From positions 61,483 through 125,482 of the forward strand of contig NZ_JAPNLK010000015.1 in NCBI RefSeq assembly GCF_026627505.1: a stretch of DNA of 64,000 nt, in the 5' to 3' direction. The translations under genes were made by a program, and so were the position numbers. Below, in pieces: positions 1 to 8,626 of this stretch. Below the pieces are notes generated by a model. That model did no database searches and was not told the DNA's origin. It saw only the letters and a program-made list of their open reading frames with translations. This DNA is from Streptomyces sp. H27-H5. Lineage in GTDB: Bacteria; Actinomycetota; Actinomycetes; Streptomycetales; Streptomycetaceae. Numbering within the stretch: the first letter of the stretch is position 1; every line of letters starts with the position of its first letter.

Positions 1-1
1 G

Positions 2-553
2 CGGCCCGGCCTCGTCGGCGACAACGACGGGCTCCTCGGGGAGTTGGTCCGCGCCGCCGACCGGGCGTCCTGGCCGTACCTGGCGCCACTGCTGTCCAAC
101 GCCGTCGGCTTCCTGTCCCAGACCTACGACGCCACCGCCGGACTGGTGGGCAACACCCTGGTCGCCCTGGCCCGGGGAGCGGACGGCTCCGACATCGGGG
201 CACTGGTGCGGGAGGTGGCCCGGTACGACGCCCCGATCCAGAACACCCGCCGTTTCGCCGCCGCGCCCTTCGTCCACGACGGCCGTGCGGTGGAGAGCGG
301 GCAGCAGATCCTGGTCCTCCTCGCCGCCGCGAACCGCGACCCGGCCGTCAACCCGGATCCACACGCACTATCACCCGGACGAGTGAATCCGATGATCTTC
401 ACCTTCGGTGCGTCGTCCCACCGCTGCCCGGGAGAGGCGCTCGCCTCGGCCCTCGCCGCCGCCATCGTGACGGAACTCCGCACGGCAGGCTTGTCGTCCA
501 CGGACACCCCGACCTACCGCCCCCTGGCCAATGCCCGCATCCCCCACCTCTGA
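2..553 (+). CDS. Cytochrome P450, C-terminal part (5' end outside window)
   Basis: The frame is open from the first bases, so the start lies upstream and only about 183 residues are visible. The heme-binding loop FGASSHRCPG supplies the axial cysteine, and REVARYDAP upstream fits the substrate-facing strand after the K-helix. The stretch QILVLLAAANRDPAVNPDPHAL is the usual bacterial P450 meander. The family hydroxylates or otherwise oxidises small molecules using ferredoxin-supplied electrons. It lies on the same strand as the downstream saccharopine-dehydrogenase-like gene, separated by 265 bp, and is one of three P450s at the azole-peptide locus. The I-helix and most of the substrate pocket are missing, so the substrate cannot be judged. 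Confidence 0.9.
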   Translation, partial: RPGLVGDNDGLLGELVRAADRASWPYLAPLLSNAVGFLSQTYDATAGLVGNTLVALARGADGSDIGALVREVARYDAPIQNTRRFAAAPFVHDGRAVESGQQILVLLAAANRDPAVNPDPHALSPGRVNPMIFTFGASSHRCPGEALASALAAAIVTELRTAGLSSTDTPTYRPLANARIPHL

Positions 554-818
554 CCCGCCCACGGGGCCCGCCCCGGATCCCGTACCTCATCCCGCACCGC
601 GAACACCGAAGCGGCCGGGGCCGATGCGCCGGCGGGAACGGATCCGACCGGGTGGCGCGTTGCGGGCGCCGCAGGCCGAGCCGGGACGGGGGACAGGCGG
701 CACCGGAGACACCCGTGACAGCGGTGGCGCCGGCGGCACCGGTGGGGACCGTACAGCCCGGCACGCACCACGGCCGGGCGTCTGCCAACCGCACGCCCCC
801 AGACAGGAATGACCCCTC

Positions 819-1904
819 ATGTCGAAGACCCCGCACCTCTGGATGCGGCACGAGTCCCGCCCCACCGAGCGCCGCGCCCCCCTCACCCCCTCCGACGCCG
901 GCCGGCTCGTCGGGGCCGGCCTCCGGATCACCGTCGAGGCCTCGGACCAGCGCGTGTTCCCCCTCGCCGACTACGCCGCCGCCGGCTGCGACACCGCACC
1001 CACCGACTCCTGGCTCACGGCCCCCGACGACGCGTACGTCCTCGGCCTGAAGGAACTCCCCGCCGGCCCCGGCGCCCCGGTCCTGCGCCACCGGCACATC
1101 TACTTCGGCCACGCCTACAAGGGCCAGGTCGGCGCGGCCGAGTTGCTCGCCCGCTTCACCGCCGGCGGGGGCGCCCTGCTCGACATGGAGTACCTCATCG
1201 ACGAGGCCGGCCGCCGTGTCGCGGCGTTCGGCTACTGGGCCGGGTACGTCGGAGCCGCCCTCGCCGTCCTGCACCGCCGCGGCCTGCTCACCGCGCCCCT
1301 GCGCCCGACCGACCGCCCCGCCCTCGACGCGCTGTTGGCCTCCGGCGCAGGAGCCCCCGGTACCGGCGCGGCCGACCCGGACGGCACGGCACTCGTCATC
1401 GGCGCGCTCGGCCGCAGCGGACGCGGCGCCTGTGACGCGTTGACCACCGCCGGCATCGAGCCGACCCGCTGGGACCTCGCCGAGACCCGCGAGATCGACC
1501 GCGCCGCGCTCCTCGGCCACGACCTGATGGTCAACACCGTCCTCACCACCACGCCCGTCCCGCCGTTCCTCACCAAGGGCGACCTCGACGACCCGGGCCG
1601 GCGCCTCTCCCTCGTCTCCGACGTCACCTGCGACGTCACCTCCGACTGCAACGTGCTGCCGGTGTACGACGAGACCACCACGTGGGAGGAGCCGGTACGC
1701 GCCCTCGCCGCGGGCGGCGCCCCCCTCGACCTGATCGCCATCGACAACCTCCCGTCCCTCCTGCCCCTCGAGGCCACCATCGCCTTCTCCGCCGAACTCG
1801 CCCCGCAACTGGCGCGCCTGGCGGACCGGGACGGGGTGTGGGCCCGCGCCCTGACCACCTTCGAGACGGCGGTCAGCGCCCGGGACGACCTTCTCGCCCG
1901 CTGA
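819..1904 (+). CDS. Saccharopine dehydrogenase-like protein (NAD+, L-lysine-forming type)
   Basis: 361 residues, close to the length of LYS1-type saccharopine dehydrogenases. The N-terminal half is an alanine dehydrogenase/transhydrogenase-like domain starting MRHESRPTERRAPLTP. A Rossmann segment with VIGALGRSGRGACDAL follows around residue 195, and a C-terminal DVTCDVTSDCNVLP stretch is typical of this family. The family reversibly joins lysine and 2-oxoglutarate through a secondary amine. It is isolated from lysine catabolic genes and sits next to the azole-peptide exporter, so a role in making or modifying a building block is possible but inferred. A strong hairpin directly after the stop separates it from the convergent small gene. 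Confidence 0.8.
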   Translation: MSKTPHLWMRHESRPTERRAPLTPSDAGRLVGAGLRITVEASDQRVFPLADYAAAGCDTAPTDSWLTAPDDAYVLGLKELPAGPGAPVLRHRHIYFGHAYKGQVGAAELLARFTAGGGALLDMEYLIDEAGRRVAAFGYWAGYVGAALAVLHRRGLLTAPLRPTDRPALDALLASGAGAPGTGAADPDGTALVIGALGRSGRGACDALTTAGIEPTRWDLAETREIDRAALLGHDLMVNTVLTTTPVPPFLTKGDLDDPGRRLSLVSDVTCDVTSDCNVLPVYDETTTWEEPVRALAAGGAPLDLIAIDNLPSLLPLEATIAFSAELAPQLARLADRDGVWARALTTFETAVSARDDLLAR

Positions 1905-1913
1905 CACGCGCCG

Positions 1914-1942
1914 CCGGCGTGCCCCGGGCCGGGGCACGCCGG
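1914..1942. terminator. Strong hairpin between convergent genes
   Basis: A perfect 12-bp inverted repeat, CCGGCGTGCCCC and GGGGCACGCCGG, around the 5-nt loop GGGCC, begins 9 bp after the stop of the saccharopine-dehydrogenase-like gene. There is no T tract, as is usual for Streptomyces terminators. It could serve both converging transcripts. Confidence 0.7.
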
Positions 1943-2038
1943 ATGGTGATCCACACAGGCCGGCACCGGCCCTCCGCCGCCACCCGCACCTCGGAAGCCG
2001 AAAGAGGTGCGGATCCTGAAATGCGGCCGTCAGCCGTG

Positions 2039-2224
2039 TCAGCCGCGGGTGGTGCGGCGGCGGCCGAAGGCGAACCAGAGGCCCAGCAGCACCCCGCCGC
2101 CCACGGCGACGGCGGTGGCGACCGTGCCGGAGGCGAGGCTCGCGGCGACGACGACGGCCAGCGCGTACGCCACGGGCAGCAGCACGTTCAGGTTGGTGAC
2201 GGCTGTCTTCGGACCTTGTGACAT
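2039..2224 (-). CDS. Small membrane protein, unknown function
   Basis: 61 residues with two hydrophobic segments: NVLLPVAYALAVVVAASLA at about residues 12-31 and VATAVAVGGGVLLGLWFAF at about 35-53. The C-terminus GRRRTTRG is basic and probably cytoplasmic. AGGGGAA lies about 10 nt before the ATG. It is the last minus-strand gene after the NHLM export proteins, about 200 bp further on. Small two-helix proteins in RiPP loci are often immunity or transporter-accessory candidates, but nothing here shows that directly. I do not recognise the family. Confidence 0.5.
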   Translation of the reverse strand: MSQGPKTAVTNLNVLLPVAYALAVVVAASLASGTVATAVAVGGGVLLGLWFAFGRRRTTRG

Positions 2225-2424
2225 GGGTGGGTTCCCCTATTCGGTGGATCGGTCGTACCCGTCCGCACGCCATGTGCGCAGCAGGCGGGTTGGTCGTGGG
2301 GCGCATCGTTTGCGGGAGGATCATCTCACCTGACGGCGGATGCCGTGAGCGGTCGGGCGGGGGCGCATCGCACCTCCCGCCCACGACCGCCGCGCGATCT
2401 CACAATCCGTCACATTACGGCTGC

Positions 2425-5418
2425 TCAGGGCCTGTTCGCGGCGTCGGACATCTGCGGGCCCGCCAGCCGGGCGAAGAGTCCGTCCGCGTCCGCCATGAGC
2501 TCTTCGTACGTGCCCTGCTGGACGACCCGGCCCCGGTCCATGACCACGATGCGGTCCGCGTCGACCACGGTGGACAGCCGGTGCGCGATGACGATCCGGG
2601 TGGCGTTCAGGCGGCGCGTGCTCTCGGCGACCAGTCCCTGCGTGGGATTGTCGAGGGCACTGGTCGCCTCGTCGAAGAAGACCAGGCGCGGCCGGGCCAC
2701 CAGGGCGCGGGCGATCATGAGGCGCTGGCGCTGGCCGCCGGAGAGGGTGTTGGTGCCCTCGGAGAGCACGGTGTTCATGCTCATCGGCATGGCCCGGATG
2801 TCGTCGGCCAGGCCCGTCATCTCGGCGGCCGCCCAGGCGTCGTCGAGGGTGTGGCCGCCGGAGCCGACGATGTTGGCGAGGATGTCGCCGGCCTGGAGCG
2901 CGCCGTTCTGCAGCACCACTCCGCACTGCCGGCGGACCGCGGAGACATCCAGCTCGGCGAGGTCCTGGCCGTCGTACAGCAGGCTGCCGGACATGGGGGT
3001 CTCGAAGCCGAGCAGCAGCCGCAGCAGGGTGGACTTGCCGCTGCCGGAAGCGCCGACGACGGCGATGAACTCGCCCGGCATCACGGTGAGGCTGACGTCG
3101 TCGAGGACGAGTGGGCCGTCCTGGCCGTAGCGGAACGACAGGTGAGAGACGGCGATCCGGCCGGACAGGTCGCCGGGGTCGACCTTGGTGCCGTCGTTCT
3201 CCGGCTCCGCTTCGAGGATGGGCTTCAGCCGCTCCAGCATCGGAACGGTGCCGACGGCGGTCACGGCGGAGGCGGTGAACTGCAGGCCCGCCGAGAGCAG
3301 CAGGTTGAAGGCCGCGAAGAACGGCAGGAAGGCGGCGAGCGGGACCTCCCCGTGCAGGGGGCCCGCGGTCACCCCGAAGACGACCGCCGAACACACCAGC
3401 GGGAAGCCGGCGTTGAAGGTCGTGACGCTGTTCTGTACGCGGCGGACGCGGGCGGACAGGGCGTGGCCGCGGGCGGCCAGCCGGGTCCACTCGGCGAAGG
3501 CCCGCTCCTCGGCGGCGGCCACCCGCAGCTTCGGCATGGCGGTGAGCATCTGGAAGACCATCGCGGACATCGCCTGCTCGTGCGTGTACTCGCGGCGTGC
3601 CCAACGCAGTTGGAGCCGCCCGGCCGCCGCGGCGAACAGCACGCCGACGGCCGTGAGACCGGCGGCGACCAGGGCCAGGGTCAGGTCGTACCAGAAGACG
3701 AGGGCCAGGTTGGCGAGGCCGGTCAGCAGGGCCAGCGTGGCCGTGGTGAGCATCCCGGACAGGAGTTCCTGGGCCGCGGTGACACCGAGCACGGTGGTGC
3801 CCAGTTCACCGGTGGAGTAGCGGGTGAAGAACGCGGCCGGCAGGGACAGCAGCCGGTTCCACAGCCCGGCCTGCATGGCGGCGCCGGTGCGGCTCTCCAG
3901 CCGTAGGACGGCGAAGTTCTGTACGACGGACAGCGCGGCGGTCACCAGGCCCGAGCCGATGACGACCAGGGACCCCTGCACGATCAGGTTCCGGTTGGCG
4001 TCCGCCACGAACTCGCCGAGCACCTTGCCGGTCATGACCGGGATGATCAGACCGACCAGGGCGACGAGTACGCCGGTGAGCGCGAGCCGGACCAGGTCCC
4101 GGCCGTGCCCCAGGGAGGGCGAAAGGCCGAACCTCAGCAGGCTGGGGACGTCGCGCACGGCCTCGGGCAGCGGCCGGTACAGCACGACGGCGGCGGGGCG
4201 CAGCCGGGCGGCCGTCTCGGCGTTGAGCACGGAGACCCGGCCGTCGTCGACGAGGACGTAGCCGTGGCCGAGGGGCAGCAGCGCGACGGGCCGGCCCGTG
4301 ACGTGATAGCCGAGCACCGGCCCCACGTCCCGGGTCCACCAGCGGTCCTCCAGCCGGATGCCCCGGGTGCGGAAGCCGGAGGCGAGGGCGATGGCCCGCA
4401 GGTCTTCGGCGGCGCTGCGGCGGCCCGGGCCGGGGCTTCGGACCGGGGGGCGGACCGAGAAGCCCTGCCGGGAGGCGACCAGCCGGACCGCGGCGAGCAT
4501 CGGCTCGTCGTCGGCGACGTCCGCGAGCTTCAGGCGTGTGCCGGTGTCGTGCAGGACCGCGTCGAAGGTGCGGACGGCGGACGACAGGACCTTGCCGTCC
4601 TGGGCGCGGCGCGCGGCGAGTTCGGCGCGCTCACGGGCCCGCTGGACGGCGATGCGGTGGTCGACGGTGGTACGCAGCCGGGCGGAGTGCTCGGTCAGCG
4701 TGTCCGTCAGCCGGCCCTCCCGGTAGACGGAGAGGAGGGAGGCGCTGGTGAGGCGGGCGGCGCCGCGGGCCCGGACCCAGTCCTGCTCGGTCAGGACCAG
4801 CTCGGCGCCGGGGCCGACGGGCTCCAGTGCACTGGTGTCCTCCTCCCCGTCGAGCCCTGCGGCGGCGCCCTCGGCGGCCGGGTCGCCCGGGTCGAGGAGG
4901 CCGGATTCCACGCGGACGAACTGCACCCCGTCGACGGAGCGGGCCACGTCGCCCTTGTCGAGTTCGGTGCCGTCGGTGGTGCTCAGGGACGTGAACTGGC
5001 GGGGCGCGAGGGCGCCGGGGAGCGCGGCGGCGAGGGCGGTGAGCCCGGCGGTGAGGCCGGCGAGGAGCCGGGCGTGGTCGAGCGCGGCGGGACGGTCGCC
5101 CGCCGACCGGGGCAGCGTGGCCCGGCCCTGGCGGATCTGGTCGAGGAGGGACAGTGGCAGCCGGGTGAGCCGGGCGTCGAGCACGGGCCGGGCGATGACG
5201 GTGTGGCGGCTCGCGCCGCCGGTGCCGCACACCACGAGCATGCCGGCCTCGGCGCGGCACAGGAAGTAGCGCCGGCCGTGCTCCTCGCCGTCGCCGCCGC
5301 CTGGTCCGCGGTCCACGGCGAACAGGTCGGCCGCGCCGGATTCCACGTACAGCAGGGTGGTGGGGTCGTCGAGGCAGAAGGTCCGGGCGGGGGCGGCCGC
5401 GGCGGAGGGAGTGCTCAC
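2425..5418 (-). CDS. NHLM-type bacteriocin ABC transporter, non-peptidase partner
   Basis: 997 residues. The GTG start overlaps the stop of the upstream peptidase-ABC gene (GTGA). The N-terminal quarter is a cyclic-nucleotide-binding-like domain (YVESGAADLFAVDRG near residue 25), as in the ATP-binding partner of nitrile-hydratase-leader microcin exporters. A second accessory region follows, then six transmembrane helices (about 580-860). The nucleotide-binding domain has Walker A GASGSGKST, signature LSGGQRQR and Walker B LVFFDEATSALD. In this family the protein is thought to work with the C39-peptidase ABC protein to export peptides with NHLP leaders. Its place beside that gene and the HlyD-like adaptor agrees. 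Start and family assignment are secure; the pairing is inferred. Confidence 0.92.
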   Translation of the reverse strand: MSTPSAAAAPARTFCLDDPTTLLYVESGAADLFAVDRGPGGGDGEEHGRRYFLCRAEAGMLVVCGTGGASRHTVIARPVLDARLTRLPLSLLDQIRQGRATLPRSAGDRPAALDHARLLAGLTAGLTALAAALPGALAPRQFTSLSTTDGTELDKGDVARSVDGVQFVRVESGLLDPGDPAAEGAAAGLDGEEDTSALEPVGPGAELVLTEQDWVRARGAARLTSASLLSVYREGRLTDTLTEHSARLRTTVDHRIAVQRARERAELAARRAQDGKVLSSAVRTFDAVLHDTGTRLKLADVADDEPMLAAVRLVASRQGFSVRPPVRSPGPGRRSAAEDLRAIALASGFRTRGIRLEDRWWTRDVGPVLGYHVTGRPVALLPLGHGYVLVDDGRVSVLNAETAARLRPAAVVLYRPLPEAVRDVPSLLRFGLSPSLGHGRDLVRLALTGVLVALVGLIIPVMTGKVLGEFVADANRNLIVQGSLVVIGSGLVTAALSVVQNFAVLRLESRTGAAMQAGLWNRLLSLPAAFFTRYSTGELGTTVLGVTAAQELLSGMLTTATLALLTGLANLALVFWYDLTLALVAAGLTAVGVLFAAAAGRLQLRWARREYTHEQAMSAMVFQMLTAMPKLRVAAAEERAFAEWTRLAARGHALSARVRRVQNSVTTFNAGFPLVCSAVVFGVTAGPLHGEVPLAAFLPFFAAFNLLLSAGLQFTASAVTAVGTVPMLERLKPILEAEPENDGTKVDPGDLSGRIAVSHLSFRYGQDGPLVLDDVSLTVMPGEFIAVVGASGSGKSTLLRLLLGFETPMSGSLLYDGQDLAELDVSAVRRQCGVVLQNGALQAGDILANIVGSGGHTLDDAWAAAEMTGLADDIRAMPMSMNTVLSEGTNTLSGGQRQRLMIARALVARPRLVFFDEATSALDNPTQGLVAESTRRLNATRIVIAHRLSTVVDADRIVVMDRGRVVQQGTYEELMADADGLFARLAGPQMSDAANRP

Positions 5419-7733
5419 AGGGTGTCCTTCTCCTCGGAGCGGCTGGAGTCGAACAGGGCGGCGTAGCGGCCCCGGGCGGTCAGCAGTTCGTCGTGCGTGC
5501 CGCGTTCGGCGATGACGCCCCGGTCGAGCACGATGATCTCGTCGGCGTCGCGGACGGCCGACAGCCGGTGGGCGATGATCAGGCAGGCGCAGCCGCGGCG
5601 GCGCAGGTTGTCCATGACGGTGCGCTCGGTTGCCGGGTCGAGTGCGCTGGTGGCCTCGTCGAGGACGAGCAGGGTGGGGCGGGAGGCGAGCGCGCGGGCG
5701 AGTTCGAGGCGCTGGCGCTGGCCGCCGCTGAAGTTGCTGCCCTGTTCGCACACCCTGGCGTTGATGCCGCCGGGCCGGGACATGACCTCGTCGAAGACGG
5801 CGGCGTCCTGGAGGGCGGCGAGGACGACCTCGTCGGGCACGGTGTCGTCCCACAGGGTCAGGTTGTCGCGGACCGTGCCGGCGAAGAGCGCGATGTCCTG
5901 GTCGACGTAGGCCATGGAGGCGGCGAGGACGGTACGGGGGATCTCCTCGCGGGGCTGTCCGCTGATGAGGATCTGCCCCGAGCGCGGCTCGTACAGGCCG
6001 GTCACGAGGCGGCCCACGGTGGACTTGCCGCTGCCGGAGCCACCGACGATCGCCGTGCGGGAACCGGGGGTGACAGTGAGGCTGAGCGCGGTGACGACGG
6101 GGTCGGAGAGCGGGCCGTAGCCGAAGGTGACCTCGTCCAGGGTGAGTTCGCCGTCGAGCCGGTTGGCCGGTACGCCGGGCCGGCCGGCGGGGGCGTCGTC
6201 CGTCAGGCCGTCCGTCCCGGATGCGCCGGGCTGGAAGCTCCGGGCCTGCGGGTACTTCTCCACGTCGTGGATGCGCTTGAGGTCGGCGTTCATCTCCTGG
6301 AGCCTGCTGCCCAGGTTGGTGAGCTGGGTGACGGGGCGGCTGAGGGACGCCAGCAGGGTCTGGAAGGTGACGAGGATGCCGACGCTGAGGGTGCCGTCGG
6401 CCACCCGCAGGCCGCCGACGAGCAGCATGACGCCGATGTTGACGACGGCCAGCAGGGGCGGCAGGACCGTCAGCACCGCGGTGGTCTGTCCGAGTCGCTG
6501 CTGGGCGGTGGTGACCTTGGCGAGGAAGCCGGCCCAGCGGGTGAAGGCGTCGGGCTCGGCGCCGGTCGCCTTGACGGACTCGATGGTGGACAGGGTCGCG
6601 AAGGTGGTGCCGATCAGGTTGCCGCGGTCGGCGCGCAGCGCGTCCACGGCGTCCTTGCGGGAGCGCGAGACCAGTTGCAGGACCAGCACGTTGAAGCCGG
6701 CGGTGGCCAGGCCCAGCAGGCCGAGCAGGATGTCGTAGCGGACCATCAGGGCGCCGTAGAAGACGACGAGCACGAGGTTGATGGTGGTGGCGGCGAGGTC
6801 GCGCGAGAGGATCATCGCGACGGTGTCGTTGCTCGCGACGCGTCGGGCGACCTCGGCCGGGCGGCGCTGCAGGAAGAACTCGATGGGCAGCCGCAGCAGA
6901 TGGCGGAAGAAGCGCGCCGACGCCACCAGTCCGGTACGGATCTCCATGCGCAGCAGGTAGTGCTGCTGCACGGAGGTGAGGACGAAGACCATCAGGGCGG
7001 TGACGGACATCGCCAGGACCAGCGGCAGCACGGCCGTGGGCGAATCCGAGACGAGCACCCGGTCGAGGAAGACCCGCGAGTAGGCGGCGCCGACGATGCC
7101 CGGCACCACCAGCAGCAGGCTGGCCAGCAGGACCAGGGGCAGGGCGCGCCCGGACGGCAGACGGCGGTCCAGGAGGGCGGCGGCGGTGCTGCTGCGGCGG
7201 CCGCCGGGCGTGAAGTCGGGGCCGCGTTCGAAGGTGAGGACGATGCCGGTGTACCCGGAGTCGAAGGCGGACCACTCCATCAGGCGGGGGCCGCCGGCCG
7301 GGTCGTTGACGGCGACCCGGGTGCGTCCGAACCGGGTGGTGATGCCCTCGACCACCATGAAGTGCTGGAACGCCCAGAAGATGATGACCGGCCCGTTGCG
7401 GAGCTTCTCCTCCAACTGGTCGGTCTCCGCCTGGAAGCCCTTGGCGACGAGCCCGAACGAGCGGGCCGCGGCCAGCACGGAACTCGCGCGGGCCCCGTCC
7501 CGGGAGACGCCGCACAGGGCGCGCAGCTCCTCCAGCGGGACGTGGCGCCCGTAGTGGGAGAGGATCATCGACAGACTGGCCGCGCCGCACTCCACCGATT
7601 CCATCTGCAGGACGGTGGGCACCCGGTGCGCGCGGCGCCGGGCCCAGCGGCGGCCCCGGGCCGCGGTGCGTTTGGTGCGTCGGGCGTCCCGGCGGGAGGC
7701 GGCCACGGGGGGTCGGGTCTTCGTGTCGCTCAT
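5415..7733 (-). CDS. NHLM-type peptidase/ABC exporter (C39 domain)
   Basis: 772 residues. A basic N-terminal tail is followed by a C39 double-glycine peptidase domain with the likely triad Cys49 (QMESVECGAA), His124 (QHFMVVEG) and Asp144 (VNDPAGG). A six-helix exporter domain follows (about 190-460). The nucleotide-binding domain carries GGSGSGKST, FSGGQRQR and LLVLDEATSALD. The protein should cut the leader off the modified precursor during export, most likely after the Ala-Ala-Gly of the precursor at 24916-25296. It overlaps the next ABC gene by 3 bp and follows the HlyD-like gene by 57 bp, so the three form one export unit. Confidence 0.95.
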   Translation of the reverse strand: MSDTKTRPPVAASRRDARRTKRTAARGRRWARRRAHRVPTVLQMESVECGAASLSMILSHYGRHVPLEELRALCGVSRDGARASSVLAAARSFGLVAKGFQAETDQLEEKLRNGPVIIFWAFQHFMVVEGITTRFGRTRVAVNDPAGGPRLMEWSAFDSGYTGIVLTFERGPDFTPGGRRSSTAAALLDRRLPSGRALPLVLLASLLLVVPGIVGAAYSRVFLDRVLVSDSPTAVLPLVLAMSVTALMVFVLTSVQQHYLLRMEIRTGLVASARFFRHLLRLPIEFFLQRRPAEVARRVASNDTVAMILSRDLAATTINLVLVVFYGALMVRYDILLGLLGLATAGFNVLVLQLVSRSRKDAVDALRADRGNLIGTTFATLSTIESVKATGAEPDAFTRWAGFLAKVTTAQQRLGQTTAVLTVLPPLLAVVNIGVMLLVGGLRVADGTLSVGILVTFQTLLASLSRPVTQLTNLGSRLQEMNADLKRIHDVEKYPQARSFQPGASGTDGLTDDAPAGRPGVPANRLDGELTLDEVTFGYGPLSDPVVTALSLTVTPGSRTAIVGGSGSGKSTVGRLVTGLYEPRSGQILISGQPREEIPRTVLAASMAYVDQDIALFAGTVRDNLTLWDDTVPDEVVLAALQDAAVFDEVMSRPGGINARVCEQGSNFSGGQRQRLELARALASRPTLLVLDEATSALDPATERTVMDNLRRRGCACLIIAHRLSAVRDADEIIVLDRGVIAERGTHDELLTARGRYAALFDSSRSEEKDTL

Positions 7734-7790
7734 GGCTGCCGTTTCCTCACTTGGCGTCGGATGTCTCGGCGTCAGCGGCGTCGGCGCCGG

Positions 7791-8603
7791 TCAGCGCCCC
7801 AGCACCAGGTCGAACGGCGACTGGGTGCGCAGCTCTATGGAGGCGGACACGGAGGTCTGCGAGCTGAGCCGGATGGGCGGAGGCTTGGCGGAGCTCCAGG
7901 CGTAGCCGGAGGCGGAGCCCGATGCGGGGATCAGGTCGACGGTCACCAGACGCGGCGCCTGGTCCTGCTGGAAGCTCTGGGCCGCCAGTTCGCCGCCGGC
8001 GATCGCCGCGAGGCCCTCGCGGGTCAGCGGGTACGGGTCGACACGGGTGACCGTGCCGCGCAGCAGGCCGTACACGGCCGGGGGCGCGGTCGACACGTTC
8101 AGGTCCACGGGGCGGCCGGGCACCAGGCGGGCGGCCCGGTCGGCGGGCACGAAGACGAGCGCGACGAGACGGTCGCCGGGGAGGTCGGTGCGTTCGACGG
8201 TGGCGACGGTGGCGCCGGCCGGGACGAACTGGCCGGTGGTGAGCGTGGCGCTGATGACCTTGCCGGCGAACGGGCTGGTGATCGTCTGGATCTTCCCGTC
8301 CCGATCGGCGAGGCGGGCGACGGGCTGCCCGGCGCGGACCTCGTCGGCGGGGCGGACCAGCAGATCCTGTGCCATGCCGGTGTACGGGCTCTGCACCTGG
8401 CTGGTGCCGCCGGGGTGGGTCAGGACGCCCGGGGCGTCGACGGTGACGTCGAGCCGGGCGAGCACCGCCCACACACAGGCCCCGACCATCACGATGAGCA
8501 CGACGAAGACGGCGATCCAGCCGCGCGGGGCCGCGAGCATGACGGCGGCGTCGAGCTCGTCCGGCTCCCGCTTGCGCTGCAGCGCCTGGTAGCGGAACTT
8601 CAT
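7791..8603 (-). CDS. HlyD-like NHLM secretion adaptor
   Basis: 270 residues from the ATG, which has GGGGGAA about 9 nt before it. A single membrane span lies at about residues 29-49 (GWIAVFVVLIVMVGACVWAVL). Biotinyl-lipoyl-like segments follow on either side of a short hairpin: GVLTHPGGTSQVQSPYTG and then TSPFAGKVISATLTTGQFV. This is the build of the short HlyD-family proteins found with nitrile-hydratase-leader microcin exporters. It probably couples the two ABC proteins to the cell envelope. It lies 23 bp after the SagB-type gene. Confidence 0.9.
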   Translation of the reverse strand: MKFRYQALQRKREPDELDAAVMLAAPRGWIAVFVVLIVMVGACVWAVLARLDVTVDAPGVLTHPGGTSQVQSPYTGMAQDLLVRPADEVRAGQPVARLADRDGKIQTITSPFAGKVISATLTTGQFVPAGATVATVERTDLPGDRLVALVFVPADRAARLVPGRPVDLNVSTAPPAVYGLLRGTVTRVDPYPLTREGLAAIAGGELAAQSFQQDQAPRLVTVDLIPASGSASGYAWSSAKPPPIRLSSQTSVSASIELRTQSPFDLVLGR

Positions 8604-8626
8604 GGTGGTGTTCCCCCCTTGCCGGG

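Noticed and set aside
399..2384. Long minus-strand frame opposite the P450 fragment and saccharopine dehydrogenase gene
   Set aside because: Arg/Gly-rich composition with no domain; it is an antisense shadow of high-GC coding DNA.
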